Assembly (NCBI GenBank): GCA_021018815.1
Contig: JAITYX010000005.1
Span: forward strand, 11,268,001-11,332,000
Origin: Talinum fruticosum
Lineage: Eukaryota > Streptophyta > Magnoliopsida > Caryophyllales > Talinaceae
Direction of reading: 5' to 3'
DNA length: 64,000 bases
Shown piece by piece: positions 1-12,050 of this stretch. Both the position numbers and the translations under genes were made by a program. The notes beneath the pieces are model-generated. The model was not told the DNA's origin. It saw only the letters and a list, made by a program, of their open reading frames with translations, and searched no databases. Numbering within the stretch: the stretch's first letter is position 1; the number at the start of each line of letters is the position of its first letter.

Positions 1-542
1 AAGTATAAAATACTTTGGTCCAAGATTAGACACAAATAATAAAATAATTAAGATACATAAACAACTAATTATCTCGAGTCGAAAGAGAATGGAATTTTTC
101 GAGTCTAATATACATGTAACTCAAAATTCCATCGTAGCTAGTCCGAGTAAAGAATCAAGTTATATAAAGAATATCGGAGTGAGATAACTTGATATAGACT
201 AAGCACGATTCAGAATAAAAGCACCGACTCCAATAGAATAGGTCATATATCATGAAGTCAGTCCTGAGCGAAAGCTAGTCTAATCAAGCATGCGATAAAT
301 TCGAGCAATGAGAGACTCGTAAATGAGTAAGACACTCGATATCCGTTTTCCGAGTCACTAAGAAATAGGCAAGAAATTCATGAAGTAAATGTCTGTAACA
401 CTTAGAGTAGATATATCATATTACTCGAAAAGTTTCTAAAAAGCGGAGAATGCCTTACAATCAAAACTCTATGAATAAGAGATTTGTATACCTGATTCCT
501 TTAATACAACTTAGAATGCATTGAGCAGAGTCCGAGTCTTCA
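1..542 (-). repeat. 3' LTR of copy A, partial (cut by the window edge)
   Basis: 542 bp homologous to 9341-9882, the matching part of the 5' LTR of A. The native start (TGAAGACTCGGA on the minus strand) is at 542, next to the polypurine tract at 545-555. About 1,045 bp of the LTR should lie left of the window. The differences between the two LTRs cluster at CG-containing motifs (see findings). Confidence 0.9.
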
Positions 543-544
543 AT

Positions 545-555
545 CTCCCCTTTTT
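545..555 (-). other. Polypurine tract of copy A
   Basis: Minus-strand AAAAAGGGGAGA immediately before the TG of the 3' LTR, the expected primer for plus-strand DNA synthesis. Two further purine-rich motifs lie inward: GTTTAGGGGAGT at 793-804 and GAAAGGCAAGGGGGAGAA at 831-848. The same trio occurs in copies C, E and F. Confidence 0.8.
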
Positions 556-884
556 GATGAAAGGCATTCCATACTTAGACAGTAAACTTTGTCAGTGAAA
601 AGATACGCATTCCAAACTTATACAAGCAAGATTTTTGTAAGTGATGCACAGAGAATAGTCCTAGTAAAAGTGGTCAATAAAAATGTATATAAAACTCGGA
701 AAAGCATGCTAACAATGAATGAACTCGTAAATTAATAATGAAATGCATTAGTCCATTAAAGTTAAAGAGAATACATTCATAAGGAAGGAAAAACTCCCCT
801 AAACAAGACAACAAGTTTTTTCGACTCTATTTCTCCCCCTTGCCTTTCAAGAAAAACAACAAAAAGAAGGCAAGAAAAGAACAA

Positions 885-2600
885 TTAGTACAACTTTGAT
901 GTCCGGACAAAAGAAATAATAAAAGATCTTTCCGGAAGAAGAAGAATTTGGCAGACTGTGGAGTTGTGACACAATGCATGGCGCCTACGAGGGAGAGGGG
1001 ATTTATGAGCGGAAGCGGAGGGGTTTGAGGTACGCCGGCGCTGGTAGGATCTTGACGATGTGCTTGAGCGCGGCGGAGGAAGAACCGGTATGGCCGTCAA
1101 GGGCTTAGCTCGAGTGGCTGACCCAAAACGAGTGGATCGAGGGGTTCCTCCTTGTGGACCTCGGAAGCTGGAGGGGCTGCTCTGGCTGACCCGCCGGTGC
1201 AGCCTAGGTCTTCGACCCACCTGCATCGCTCGTCCGAGCCGAGTACAGCCTATTTGAGCTTGTGGAGCAGGTCGTCCCTCGGCAGCTTCCCACTGCTTCT
1301 TCCTTGTGTTCCTCCCCTTGCCCGGAGTGAGCCGCCTCGCCCGCAGCTCCTCGGCGTCTCGCCGCTTCGCATCTACATATTCTTCTTCTTCTTCCCCGCT
1401 GTCCGAGGAGGTCGGACTCGGGCTCGAAGACGCTTCAGATGCGTCCGAGTCGCCATGGTCCCGAGCCGCCTTGGACCTTCTCTCTCCGAGGAGCTCGACC
1501 AGCTCCTTCGCTCCTTCACCAGCTCCCTCATCTCAAGAATCGAGACTGCCGCTCTCGGATTTGGGATTGGCCGATCTTTTGGTTGATGGTCAAATTTTGG
1601 AGGACAAGTTTGAAAGACCGAGCATGTCCTTGAAATCCGAGGACACGGAGTTGATCTTGTCTAAGAAAGTAGAGGACAAGATAGCAGAGAGAGATTTGGA
1701 GGCACTCGAGGTGGAGGCACCAACAGATGGAGCAGGGAGAGAGAGAAGGGTTTCTTTCGAGTCCGAGGCGGAGAAGGGGGCCTCAGCTCCGAGTTCTGCA
1801 CCCGCACACCAGGTTGAGTTTCCTAGTATCCGTACCCATGGAGTTCCTTTTTGCCGACAACAACGGCAGCCTCAAACACAGCGTTGGGGTCTAAGGGGAG
1901 AGGAACTTGGAATTGTTTGAAGACAAGAGTGAGAAGAGCACCGAAAGGAAGAGAGGTGTTCTTCTTGGTTTGGAGTTGAGCCGGCACACTGCCATCTACT
2001 CAATTATTAAGGGAGAGAGGTCTACTTTGTAGCCCTCAAGAATGTCAAAAAGAGCCTTCAAATGCTTGGAGTTGGGGTTCTCCTTGCTAGAATGCTCGAG
2101 AGAAAAAGGTTCTCATCAGCAGGAAGCATAGAAGGCGTGCTTCGACTTCAACCGAGTCACCGAAAAGTTCTTTCGGGACTCGGGAACTCTTTGGCATATT
2201 TTGCAAAGAACTCGTCGGCAACTTCAAGTGAAAGGAATGGGGTTGCTGTTCAAGAAAAGGCAGGAAACCTTGAACAAGTGGTGGAGGAGAGAGGTGTTTA
2301 TTCGAACAGTGATGTTCTGAACCCAGGAGGTTAGAACATTTTCTAAGGAGGTGACGTGAGTGTAGAACTCGAAACGAGTTCGGGATAGATGAACTAGCTG
2401 AAGCACATAAAGTTATATGCGCCGGTGGTTTGAATGTGAGCCAACTAAGAAAATTTTGTTGTAGGAAAGAATTTGTCGTCCAGCGTGAGGTGCTCGGGTG
2501 ACAATGGGTTTGGAGGGGGTTGAGCTTTCTAGATTCTTGGTGCGAGGCTTTTGGAGGAGGAGGAGACTTGAAAGTCGGGATGGTTACCTCTCTTAGGCAT
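885..2600 (-). pseudogene. ORF2 of copy A (3' ORF after pol, Sirevirus/plant-transposon-protein type), frameshifted
   Basis: A second coding region starts at Met 2600 with the residues MPKRGNHPDFQVSSSSKSLA. Near-identical starts exist in C (20286) and related ones in E (37691) and F (41943). Downstream, in shifting frames, come an aromatic, hydrophobic block (around 2100-2450) and a low-complexity Ser/Pro/Glu-rich C-terminal part (around 1050-1850). The N-terminal block resembles the plant-only domain annotated as 'putative plant transposon protein', which often follows pol in Sireviruses; this is from memory of the family, not a search. The role is unknown; an env-like or accessory role has been proposed for such ORFs. 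Several frameshifts and no continuous frame: pseudogene, or partly sequencing error. Confidence 0.6.
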
Positions 2601-2827
2601 TTTGAGAAGAGGAAAGAAAGATGAAACTTTTTGAGTAAGAAAAGAAAGGAAGATGAGAGCAACCAAAGAAAAAAGAGTAGAAGGAATGAGAGCAATCGAG
2701 CTTACTTGAGATGGCCTTTTCGTCGCTTGAAGAAGTTTAAAGATCACTGTGTACGTAGAAATCTTTCGCGAAAAGTTTCATTTGAAAGGGATGAAATGTA
2801 GAGTATCAAGATGAAGATGAATAGGCG

Positions 2828-2836
2828 CTATTTATA
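2828..2836 (-). promoter_or_regulatory. Internal TATA box upstream of ORF2 (copy A)
   Basis: Minus-strand TATAAATAG followed by CG, 228 bp before the ORF2 start at 2600. A GTCGAACGGA box lies upstream at 2877-2886. Both elements recur upstream of ORF2 in copies C, E and F. This is separate from the TATAAATAG in the LTR. Confidence 0.5.
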
Positions 2837-3233
2837 GAAATGAAATGCGCCCGTCAACTATCCGTTAAGTATAACTCCGTTCGACTCGGCTTGTCCATCG
2901 AGTCATCGAAGACCGGTGTGACGGTTCTCTTTAACGGTTAAGATTTTAGCGGTTAGAGATCCACGGCTATCGTCCGATCACAGCACGAGAGAGAGAGAGA
3001 AAGATTTTGAAAATATATTCCGAAACTCTCCACTATTCTAGAGATAATTTCAGAAAATTTGATGTCCAAATTTTCTCTACGTCCGAGTATGACTCGGAAT
3101 GGTTTCGAGTGACTCGAAACAGGAAAAAATAACTACTAACCCAAGTATCACCGAATCAACTGAGCTAATGGTTATCAAAAGTTTGAAAACACATAACACA
3201 TAATCATACAAGATTCACAAAGATAACACACAA

Positions 3234-4720
3234 TTATGCATTTAAAATACCAAGCTCATTCCGAATAAAACTAAACTGATCTACACCAAGAGGCTTAGTA
3301 AAGATATCAGCTAATTCAAGGTTAGTAGGAATGAACTCAAGTTAAATATCACCTTTTTCGAATGGTCTCGTAAGAAGTGATATCTCGACCTCGATATGCT
3401 TTGTCTTTGAGTGCTGCGACTGGGTTCTTGGTGATGCCGATTGCACTCGATTGTCACACTTGATTGGAACCGATTTGAAAGAAAGTCCATGATCTCTCAA
3501 GTGTTGCTTTATCCATAGAATCTCGAGCGCAACAGGCTCCAGCTGCAATATACTCGACTTCAGCAGTTGATAGAGCTACTGAGTTTTGCTTCTTTGAGTG
3601 ATAGGATATTAGGGATTGACCTAGAAATTGGCAAGCTCCAAAAGTGCTCTTTCGATCAACTTTATATCCAGTGTAGTCCGCGTCTCGAGTATCCAAGTGA
3701 GAGTCGGTTCCGAGTCTCCGGAATACCATAGACCTAAGTTCCGAGTACCTGCAAGATATCTAAATATTCTCTTCACCGCAGTGAGATGTGATTCTTTTGG
3801 ATTAGCTTGGAATCTTGCACATAAGCAAACACCGAACATTATATCAGGCCGGCTGGAAGTAAGATATAGCAAAGATCCAATCATACCTCGATAGAGTTTC
3901 GATCTATTGCTTTACCTTTTTCATCCGAGTCAAGTTTTATACTCGTCGCTCATGGGTGTAGATGCGTGTTTTGCATCTTGAAGTTTATATTTCTTTAGCA
4001 GCTCCTTGGTATACTTGGATTGATGGACATAGATCCCATCTTTGTCTTGTTTGATTTGTAAACCAAGGAAGAAATTGAGTTCTCCCATCATACTCATTTG
4101 GAACTCTTGACTCATCAACTCGAGAAAATTCTCGGCACGTAAATTCATTAGTAGTACCAAAAATAATATGATCAACATAGATTTGAACAATAAGGAAATC
4201 CTTCCCTTTGGTTTTTATAAAGAGAGACTTATCGATCTAACCTCTTTTAAAATCATTTTGGACCAAGAAGCTACTCAGTCCTTCATACCAAGCTCGAGGG
4301 GCTTGTTTAAGACCATAGAGTGCCTTTTGATGTTTGAAAACATGATTTGGTAATTCCGAGTTTTCAAAACCAGGAGGCTGCTCGACATAGACTTCCTCTT
4401 CAATAAAACCATTGAGAAATGCACACTTAACATCCATTTGATATAATTTAATATGCATGCTGGATGCAAATGCCAACAAGATTCTAATAGCTTCGATTCT
4501 CGGCAACAGTGCAAATGTTTCCCCACAATCAATTCCTTCTTCTTGATTGTAACCTTGAGCTACAAGTCTAGCCTTGTTTCTGACTACCACTCCACCCTCA
4601 TCCAGCTTTATTCTTGAATACCCATTTGGTTCCTATAACTCGGGTGGTCGAAGGTCGGTTGGTCGAGTCCGGACTTGGTTTCTTTCAAATTGATTGAGTT
4701 CCTCTTGCATGGCCTCTACC
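3234..4720 (-). pseudogene. Copy A RT and RNase H, broken
   Basis: C-terminal part of a copia pol. RT (about 4720 to 3930) shows the [22 protein letters not shown] region and the [20 protein letters not shown] block. Its catalytic motif reads YVDH (4168-4179) instead of YVDD. RNase H (about 3890 to 3240) shows GYKVDRKST, LISYHSKKQNSVALSTAEVE and EYIAAGACCA. The frame ends with NELGILNA and a stop at 3234. Several frameshifts separate the blocks. The RT would polymerise cDNA and RNase H would remove the RNA template; the changed catalytic Asp and the frameshifts make activity very unlikely. Confidence 0.85.
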
Positions 4721-5026
4721 CATTCAGCTTCATTAAGGGCCTCTAGTGCATTTCTGGGTTCAGTTAATGAGATGAATGCAGTGAATGCACATAGATTTTG
4801 AAGAGAGGAATGAGTGCTTACCCCACTGTTGATATCGAAATTATATTTTCTAGTGGATGACTAGAAGTAAACTTGAACGCTTTACCAGCTTCTCCGATTC
4901 ACGAGATTTGTGGGCCGAATCGCTTGATCTTCGTAAGCTTGTTCTGAGTGATCTTCTTCATTGGCTTGTTCGTTCCGAGCGAGCTCTTGAGTTGTCTCAT
5001 TCTAAGTCACTTCGTTCCGAGTGACC

Positions 5027-6420
5027 TCATTTTGAGCCTGGTTGAGTCCGAGTCTTTGTGGGTTCAGCTTTGTCATCATCTCTACCGAGCTTCAATTCCG
5101 AGTATGAAGACTCGCTTGGTTTCACCTGTTCAAGTTCATCAAATACAACGTGGATGCTCTCTTCCACTTTGTTAGTTCTCTTATTGAAAATGCGATAAGC
5201 TTTGCTGTGAGAAGAATAACCTAGAAAAATACCTTCATCTGACCGAGCATCAAACTTGGTCGAGTGATCCTTACCATTGTTGTGAACGAAGCACTTACAT
5301 CCAAATGGTCTGAAGTAGGAAATATTTGGTTTCTTCCCTTTGTAGAGCTCATAAGGTGTTTTCTTCAATATGGGTCCGATGAGGCATCTATTGAAAGTAT
5401 AGTTGGTCGTGTTGACTACCTTAGCCCGTAAATAGTAAGGTAAGTTGTGCTCAATCATCATCGTCCTTGCTATCTCTTCAAGGGTTCTCGTTCTTTCTCT
5501 ACACTACTCCATTTTGTTGAGGAGTCCTTGGTGCTGAGAAGTTGTGAGAGATGCCATTTTTATCACAAAACTCGAGAATTCCGAGTAGTCGAACTCCCTT
5601 CCATGGTCGGCTCAAATTCTCTCGGATCCGAGCCCGAGACTCAACTTGGATTCTTCTACAGAGCTTGCCGAACTCCTTGAATGCTTCATTTTTGTGCTTA
5701 AGAAAACACACCCAGGTAAATCGAGAATAATCATCAATAACTACAAATATATATGATTTACCTCCGAGGCTCTTAATAGAGATTTCACCACATAAGTCCA
5801 TATGCAGTAGCTCAAGCATTTTGGATGTGGAAACCGTCTTCGAGGATTTAAATGAAGATCTCGACTTGTTTCCTCTCGGTGCATGCTTCACAAACTTTAT
5901 CTTTCTCAAAAATACGCTTAGGTAAACCCCTAACTGCACCATGAGATGCCAACTTTTTGATAGTATGCATACTAATATGGCCTAATCTATGATGCCAAGA
6001 CCATGATTCATCATGAAGAGATGCTTTTAAGCAAGACAAATTCGACTAGGGTCGAAAGAGGAATGATATAGGTGTTACCCGATCTCTTACCCGAAAGCTT
6101 GGTCTCTTTGGTATTGACATCGAAATGTAGCAGTTGGTCCGAGTGAATCTTACCTCTTGACCTTTATCACATAGTTGAGAGATGCTGAGCAAATTATACT
6201 TTAATCCTTTGACAAGATGAGACTGCACCGACCGGATTGCTTCCTTTTCCAATCTTGCCTATCCCTATTATCTTGCCTTTCCTATCATCTCCAAATGTAA
6301 CCTTTCCTCCTTTATGTTTTTCCAACTCGTAAAAGAGTCCTGCATCTCCCGACATATGGCGGAACATCCACCGTCAAGGTACCAGTGTCCTTTGATCTTT
6401 TCCGAGTGACTTGCAAAACA
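5027..6420 (-). pseudogene. Copy A protease and integrase, broken
   Basis: The protease core lies near 6320-6400; the expected active site DSG reads DGG (around 6370) and a frameshift follows in the conserved CSRHM stretch. The GAG-pre-integrase zinc region is at 6240-5850 (LSISQLCDKGQEV; HHRLGHISMHTIKKLASHGA). The integrase core follows (LLHMDLCGEISIKSLGGKSY; DDYSRFTWVCFLKHKNEAF; GISHNFSAPRTPQQNGVV) and then a C-terminal part with KPFGCKCFVHNNGKDH and GIFLGYSSHSKAYRIFNKRT. Integrase would insert cDNA; protease would cut the polyprotein. Frame changes near 6040 and 5500 show decay. Confidence 0.85.
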
Positions 6421-7230
6421 GAGAGAATCTAACCCTTCTCACTTCCTCTAACGAACCCAATAACATTCTTTACTCGTGGTCCTTTTCGAGGAAGAAGGTT
6501 TTTCGAACCCAGATTTGAATGACTTTGGGTTTTGTCCGATTCTGAGTCTTCCTTGCAGAGAACCGAGTCCGTGTCTCTTTCTTTTTAAAAACCTTTCCTT
6601 TTGAAACAGGAGAAAATGGTTTCTTTTTGTAAACAATTCCGGGCTTAGTCCTCCCTTTATTTCGTGAATGGGACCATGCTCAGCTTTCCCGAACTTTACA
6701 GCTTCGGAATCCTTTTAATAACTCGAGTAGGAATTGGATTCCTCTTCTTTGTTGAAACCAAGACCTTCTTTTCGAAAAGAGACACATTGTGATCCTAAGA
6801 GCATGTCAAGGTTTTTCCGACCTTAAGTGAATTTTAAAATCGGGTCTTGAGACACAATGAGCTTCTGTCTTAGTTGCTCATTTTCTTTCTCGAGTAGCTC
6901 GGACTCGGCCTCATTAGTTTGAGCACTAGTCTTGAGTTCTCCGAGTGTAAGTCTCAGCTTTTCCAATTCATTTTTTAAAGATATGCTCTCGGAAGAAATG
7001 GACTCAAGTTGTTCTTTGAATCGAGAAGAGTCGAATTGGACTTTTCTTCCAAAGTGAAAATGTATTTAGCTAGATCGACTTTGGAGAATTTGAGGAAGTA
7101 TTCAAGTTACCTCTTGAGGATTAGTTTCCTCACTATCTCGAGTCCGAGTCCGACTCTCTTTCAGCTTCGAGTCGAGATTGCCATCGGACACTTTGAGTCA
7201 TCCGAGTCCTCGTCATCTTCTAATGAGTCC

Positions 7231-8233
7231 TCATCGCTCCATGTTGCCATCATAGCCTTCTTCTTCTTTCTCGTCCCTTTTTCTTTTCGGACAGTCTTTG
7301 ACTATGTGGTCTTTGCTGCCACACTTAAAACATCCAGAATTCTTAGATAAAGATAACTTTAAAGGAGAAGAATACTTACCTTTTCTGTCCCTCTTGTCTT
7401 TCTTGTAGAATTCTTCCTTTGGCCGTTTATCCCATCTTTTGTGCTTCATTATTCTCTTGAAGCCTCTTGCAATGAGTGTCATGGGATCGCCTTCGAGTAA
7501 GAGGAGCTCGGATTTGCTTCTTTGAATTCTCGAGGCTTTTAGTGCTAAGTTCCTTTTGGTACGCCCTCAGCATCCTCCTCTTCTAGATGGATTTCGTGAG
7601 TGAGAAGCTTTTCGATGAGCTCGTCCGGCTTTAAGAGTGAGAGGTTCTGAGCTTCCTCTATGGCTGTCACCTTGGGACCCCATCTTCTCTTGGGTAGACT
7701 TCGAGTATCTTTCCGCACATTTCCTCGTGGGAAATCTTCTTACCCAGTGATTTGAGATTGTTGGTAATCTCAGTAAATCGAATGAACATCCGAGTGATGT
7801 TCTCTTCCGCTCCATCTTGAAAAGCTCATATTTGTGAAGATACCGGCTTATCTTCACTTGTCCGACTCGGCTAGTGCCTTCGTAAGTATTGACAAGGGTG
7901 TCCCACACTTCTTTTGCTGAGTCACAGGTAGACACTCGGTTATATTCTTCCGAGCTAATGGTGCACATCAGAATGTTCATTGCCTTGAAGTTCTTCCCGA
8001 ACTTCTCGCTTCGCCAAGAGTAAATTCGAGCTTTGTCTTTGGAATGATTCTCAATTCCTCTCGTCTTCATTGGAATGTAGTTTCCTTGTTGTATGATTTT
8101 CCATACATCTTCATCGTGATCCATGAGGAAACATTCCATAAGTTTCTTCCAAGGCCCGAAGTTTGATCCTTTGAATTTTGGTGGCCTCGCTGGAAGATCT
8201 TCCTTCGTCGAACTCTCCGTTGTTCCGAGCCAT
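7231..8233 (-). pseudogene. Copy A gag, frameshifted
   Basis: Starts at Met 8233 (MARNNGEFDEGRSSS), shortly after the primer site. A frameshift comes within the first 40 residues, then the frame continues with MECFLMDHDEDVWKIIQQGN, a capsid-like region (VSTCDSAKEVWDTLVNTYEG; KYELFKM) and, at 7482-7231, a basic segment and a CCHC zinc knuckle (CFKCGSKDHIVKDC). The layout is that of SIRE-lineage copia gag. It would form the particle and bind RNA. At least two frameshifts interrupt it. Confidence 0.82.
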
Positions 8234-8279
8234 TTGATCTTTAGACCTTTGGATGATTAGATCCTTTCTGAAAGGCTAG

Positions 8280-8293
8280 GCTCTAATACCAAT
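8280..8293 (-). other. Primer binding site of copy A
   Basis: Minus strand reads TTGGTATTAGAGCC directly after the 5' LTR end. It matches the 3' end complement of initiator tRNA-Met (TGGTATCAGAGC) with one mismatch. Confidence 0.85.
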
Positions 8294-9882
8294 CGAAGGT
8301 TTGCTCTGGGGAGAGTCCGACTCACCCTAGAGGGGGTGAATAGGGTGATGCAAGTTTTTCCGGAAACTTTAGCTCTTTTGCCAAAGACAAGACAGAGACA
8401 AGTTCCGAGTTAACAACGAAAGTCGAAAGGTATGGACTCGTAAAAGCCGTCAAGGGTAAAGAAGCAGATTAAGCGTAAGCTTTGAGACCGTCCGAGTTTA
8501 GAATGAACTCGGAAAGAAAACACTTAGAGATTACGTGGAAACCCTCCCGGGCGAGAAAACCACTGGACCGTGCTAATCCAAGCACGAAGTCAAATCCACT
8601 ATTTTGAGTCCACAAAATACCGTGAACCGATCGAACTCCGAGTTGCTCCCTTAGACAACTCTTTACAAGTTTTCCTAGACTCGTAAATTCCCTTATCTCG
8701 ATCTAGTACTTCCTAGCCGAGATAACCCTTACAGCCTAGGGACAACTAAGTTGAGTTAACCCTTACAGCTAAGTCAAGGGACCTTACAGAGAAAGTAAGA
8801 AAGTGTTTGTAACTAGGTACAAGACCTTACAACTCGTAAACTAATGAATTGCGTAATAGGAGTTGTAACTAGAAGATTGAGAATAAATACAATGACTTTG
8901 CTCAAGTACGTGTATTAACAATAAGTTCGACAATCTTCAAGTTTTGTGAGGTGGCTTCTATTTATAGATGACCGAGCAGAGTAGCCATTATCTTCATCTC
9001 GCTGACCGAGAGTCCTTTGTGACCGTTGACAAGGACTTTCCGAGTCACTCGTAAAGTATCCGTTGTGATATGAACCTTGAACAACGGTTTAACTCTCTTG
9101 GAAGTCTCAAAACCATTGGCGGTGTCTTGAAGGATAAGGTGGAAACCACCGTTAAGTTTGGCGTTTCAGTTTTTGGATTTGGAAACAGATGCACCCGACA
9201 CAATCTTCCGGAACCGAGATAGAGAAGATGAAAAGCCATGTCTCGCTGGTGATTTGACGTTTTGAAGCCTAGGTTACTTTTGTATTTCGAAAACGTATCC
9301 TCGTTTGAATAACCTACAAAAGTAAATCAATTTTGGTTCTCAAAGTATAAAATACTTTGGTCCAAGATTAGACACGTATAATAAAATAATTAAGATACAT
9401 AAACAACTAATTATCCGAGTCGGAAAGAGAATGGAATTTTCCGAGTCTAATATACATGTAACTCAAAATTCCATCGAGCTAGTCTTAGCAAAGAATCAAG
9501 TTATATAAAGAATATCAGAGTGAGATAACTTGAATTAGACTAAGCACGATTCGGAATAAAAGCACCGACTCCAATAGAATAGGACATATATCATGAAGTC
9601 AGTCCTGAGCGGAAAGCTAGTCTAATCGGCATGCGATAAATTCGAGCAATGAGAGACTCGAAATGAGTAAGACACTCGATATCCGTTTTCCGAGTCACTA
9701 AGAAATAGGCAAGAAATTCATGAAGTAAATGCTGTAACACTTAGAGTAGATATATCATATTACTCGTAAAAGTTTCTAAAAAGCGGAGAATGCCTTAGAA
9801 TCAAAACTCTATGAATAAGATATTCGTATACCTGATTCTTTTAATACAACTCGAAATGCGTTGAGCAGAGTTTAAGTCTTCA
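8294..9882 (-). repeat. 5' LTR of copy A
   Basis: About 1,589 bp. Native ends are TGAAGACT... at 9882 and ...GAGCAAACCTTCG at 8294 (terminal A changed to G). A TATA box (ctatttatag on the plus strand, about 8956-8966) marks the promoter. Homologous over the full length to the LTRs of C and D and to the solo LTR in C. Confidence 0.88.
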
Positions 9883-9888
9883 AATCTG

Positions 9889-10607
9889 ACCTCTTTTGAA
9901 ATCATTTTCAACCAAGAAGCTGCTCGGTCTTTCATACCATGCTCTAGGAGCTTGTTTAAGACTATAAACGACTTTTTGCAATTTGAAACATGATTTTGAA
10001 ATTCTAAGTTTTCAAATCCAGGGGTTGCTCAACATATACCTCCTCTTGAATGAAACCATTCGGAAAAGCACATTTTACATCCATTTGATATAGTTTAATG
10101 TTTATGGTTGATGCAAATGCCAATAAGATTCTAATTGCTTTAATCCTAGCAACTGGTGCAAAGATTTCCCCACAATCAATTCCTTCTTCTTGATTGTAAC
10201 CTTGAGCCGCAAGTCTAGCCTTATTTCGACTACCAACCCTTCCTCATCCAGTTTGTTCTTGAAAACCCATTTGGTTCCTATGATCGGGTGGTCGGAAGGT
10301 CGTTTTGTCGAGTCCATACTTCGTTTCTTTCAAATTGATTAAGTTCCTCTTGCATGGCCTCTACCTATTCAAGTTCATTTAGGGCCTCTAGTGCATTTCT
10401 GGGTTTAGTTAATGATATGAATGCAGTGAATGCACATAGATTTTGTAATGAAGAACGAGTTCTTACCCCATTGTTGATGTCGGACAAGATGTTTTCAAGT
10501 GGGTGACTCGAAGCATATTTAAATGCTCTACCTATTGTTTGGTTCACCAAATTTGTAGGTTGAATTGGTTGATCTTCGGTGGTACTGATCTGATTGACTT
10601 TCAGCAT
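9889..10607 (-). pseudogene. Copy B RT N-terminal half and IN-RT linker
   Basis: Minus-strand frames read ALEALNELE and FTAFISLTKPRNALEALNEL (linker), then [18 protein letters not shown] and an RT fingers region matching copy A at 4240-4720. It ends at about 9889, where A is inserted, so the palm motif is not in the window. Frameshifted between blocks. Confidence 0.75.
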
Positions 10608-10802
10608 TTTGAGCTGGCTCTTGAGCTGGTTCGATCCGAGTCATGGTATTTTGAGCTATCTCATTCCGAGTTGCTTTTCCTTGACTTTGTCCGAGCTCAT
10701 CTTCAGCAAAATCATCATCTCGGCTGAGTTTCGGATCCGAGAATGTTGACTCACTTGGTTTTCCCTTATCAATCTCATCAAAAACAACATGGATGCTTTC
10801 TT

Positions 10803-12050
10803 CTACTTCGTTAGTTCTTTTATTAAAAATACAATATGCTTTACTATGAGATGAATAACCAAGAAAAATACCTTCACCTGACCGAGCATCAAACTTGGTC
10901 GGTGATCCTTACCATTATTGTGAACATAACACTTACATCCAAAGGGTTTGAAGTATGAAATGTTGGGTTTCTTCCCTTTGTAGAGATCATATGGACTTTT
11001 CTTCAGGATGGGTCTAATAAGGCATCCGTTCGGTGTGTAGTTTCTCTGTGTTGATCTGCCTCGATCCGGAAATAGCAAGGTAGATAATGTTCAATCATCA
11101 TTGTCCTTCCTATTTCTTCAAGAGTTCTATTCTTTCTCTCCACTACTCCATTCTATTGAGGAGTTCTTGGTGCTGAGAAGTTGTAGGAGATACCATTCTT
11201 ATCACGTGAACTCTGCAAATTTTAAGTAATCGAACTCCCTTCCATGGTTAGTTTGAATTCTTCGATCCGAGTATGGGACTTAACTTGAATTTTCTGCAGA
11301 GCTTGCTGAACTCTTTGAAAGCTTCATTTTTATGTTTAAGAAAACACACCCAGGTAAATTGTGAGTAGTCATCAACAATCACAAGTACATATGATTTACC
11401 TCCGAGACTCTTTACACGGATTTCACCACATAAGTCCATATGCAACATTTCAAGCACTTTGGATGTGGAAACAGATTTGAGAGATTTGAAAGATGATCCG
11501 ACCTGTTTCCCTTTTGTGCATGCTTCATAAATTTTATCTTTCTTAAATGCAAAATTAGTCAAACCTCGACTAAACCATGAGATGCAAGCTTTTTAATGGT
11601 GTGCATGCTAACATGACCTAGTCTACGATGCCATGTCCTAGAGTCATCATGCAGAGATGCTTTTAAACAAGATAAATTCCGACTTGAATCGGAATGAGGA
11701 ATAGTGTAGGTATTACCTAATCTCTTACCCGAGAGCTTAGTCTCCTTGGTAGTTGCATTAGAAATATAACAATTGGTCCGAGTGAATCTTACCTCTTGAC
11801 CTTTGTCACATAGTTGTGAGATGCTTGAGTAGATTGTACATTAATCCCTTCACAAGGTAGACTGGGCTGACCAGGTTGTCTCCCTTTCCAGTCTTGCCTA
11901 TCCCAACTATCTTGCCCTTACTCGTCATCTCCAAAAGTGACTTTGCCTCCCTTGTAATCTTCTAACTCGGAAAAGAGTCTTGAATCTCCCGACATGTGGT
12001 GTGAGCATCCACTGTCTAGGTACCAATGACCTTTTGTCTTTTCTACGAGT
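10803..12050 (-). pseudogene. Copy B integrase and protease N-terminus
   Basis: Protease begins at the C insertion: YLDSGCSHHMSGDSRLF with an intact DSG at 12008-12016, then KGGKVTFGDD. The GAG-pre-integrase zinc region is at about 11850-11560. Integrase (11562-11248) reads LEMLHMDLCGEIRVKSLGGK and DDYSQFTWVCFLKHKNEAF. The C-terminal part is at 11078-10803 (KPFGCKCYVHNNGKDH). Frameshifts separate the blocks. DSG is kept here but lost in copy A. Confidence 0.8.

Larger units (their letters stand above)
1..9882 (-). mobile_element. Copy A: Sirevirus-like Ty1/copia retrotransposon, nested in copy B
   Basis: Minus-strand element read from a 5' LTR at 8294-9882, through a tRNA-Met type primer site, gag, protease, integrase, RT, RNase H, a long spacer and a second ORF, to a polypurine tract and a 3' LTR that runs off the window at position 1. 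The domain order PR-IN-RT-RH is the Ty1/copia order. The gag type and the extra 3' ORF fit the SIRE/Maximus (Sirevirus) lineage. The right flank (from 9883) resumes in the RT of another copia copy at the point that matches about 4230 in A, so A is inserted in B in the same orientation. Many frameshifts make it non-autonomous. Confidence 0.88.
9883..12050 (-). mobile_element. Copy B: Sirevirus-like Ty1/copia, interrupted by A and C
   Basis: Minus-strand copia internal DNA bounded by two younger copies: the 5' LTR of A on the left (9882) and the 5' LTR of C on the right (12051). It holds the RT N-terminal half, the linker, integrase and the start of protease. RNase H and the 3' LTR of B must lie left of the window. 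Its gag and 5' LTR should follow the 3' end of C but are not found there. Confidence 0.82.

Noticed and set aside
1306..1920. Long plus-strand open frame of about 200 residues
   Set aside because: It is antisense to the Ser/Pro/Glu-rich part of ORF2 of copy A; low-complexity composition keeps several frames open.
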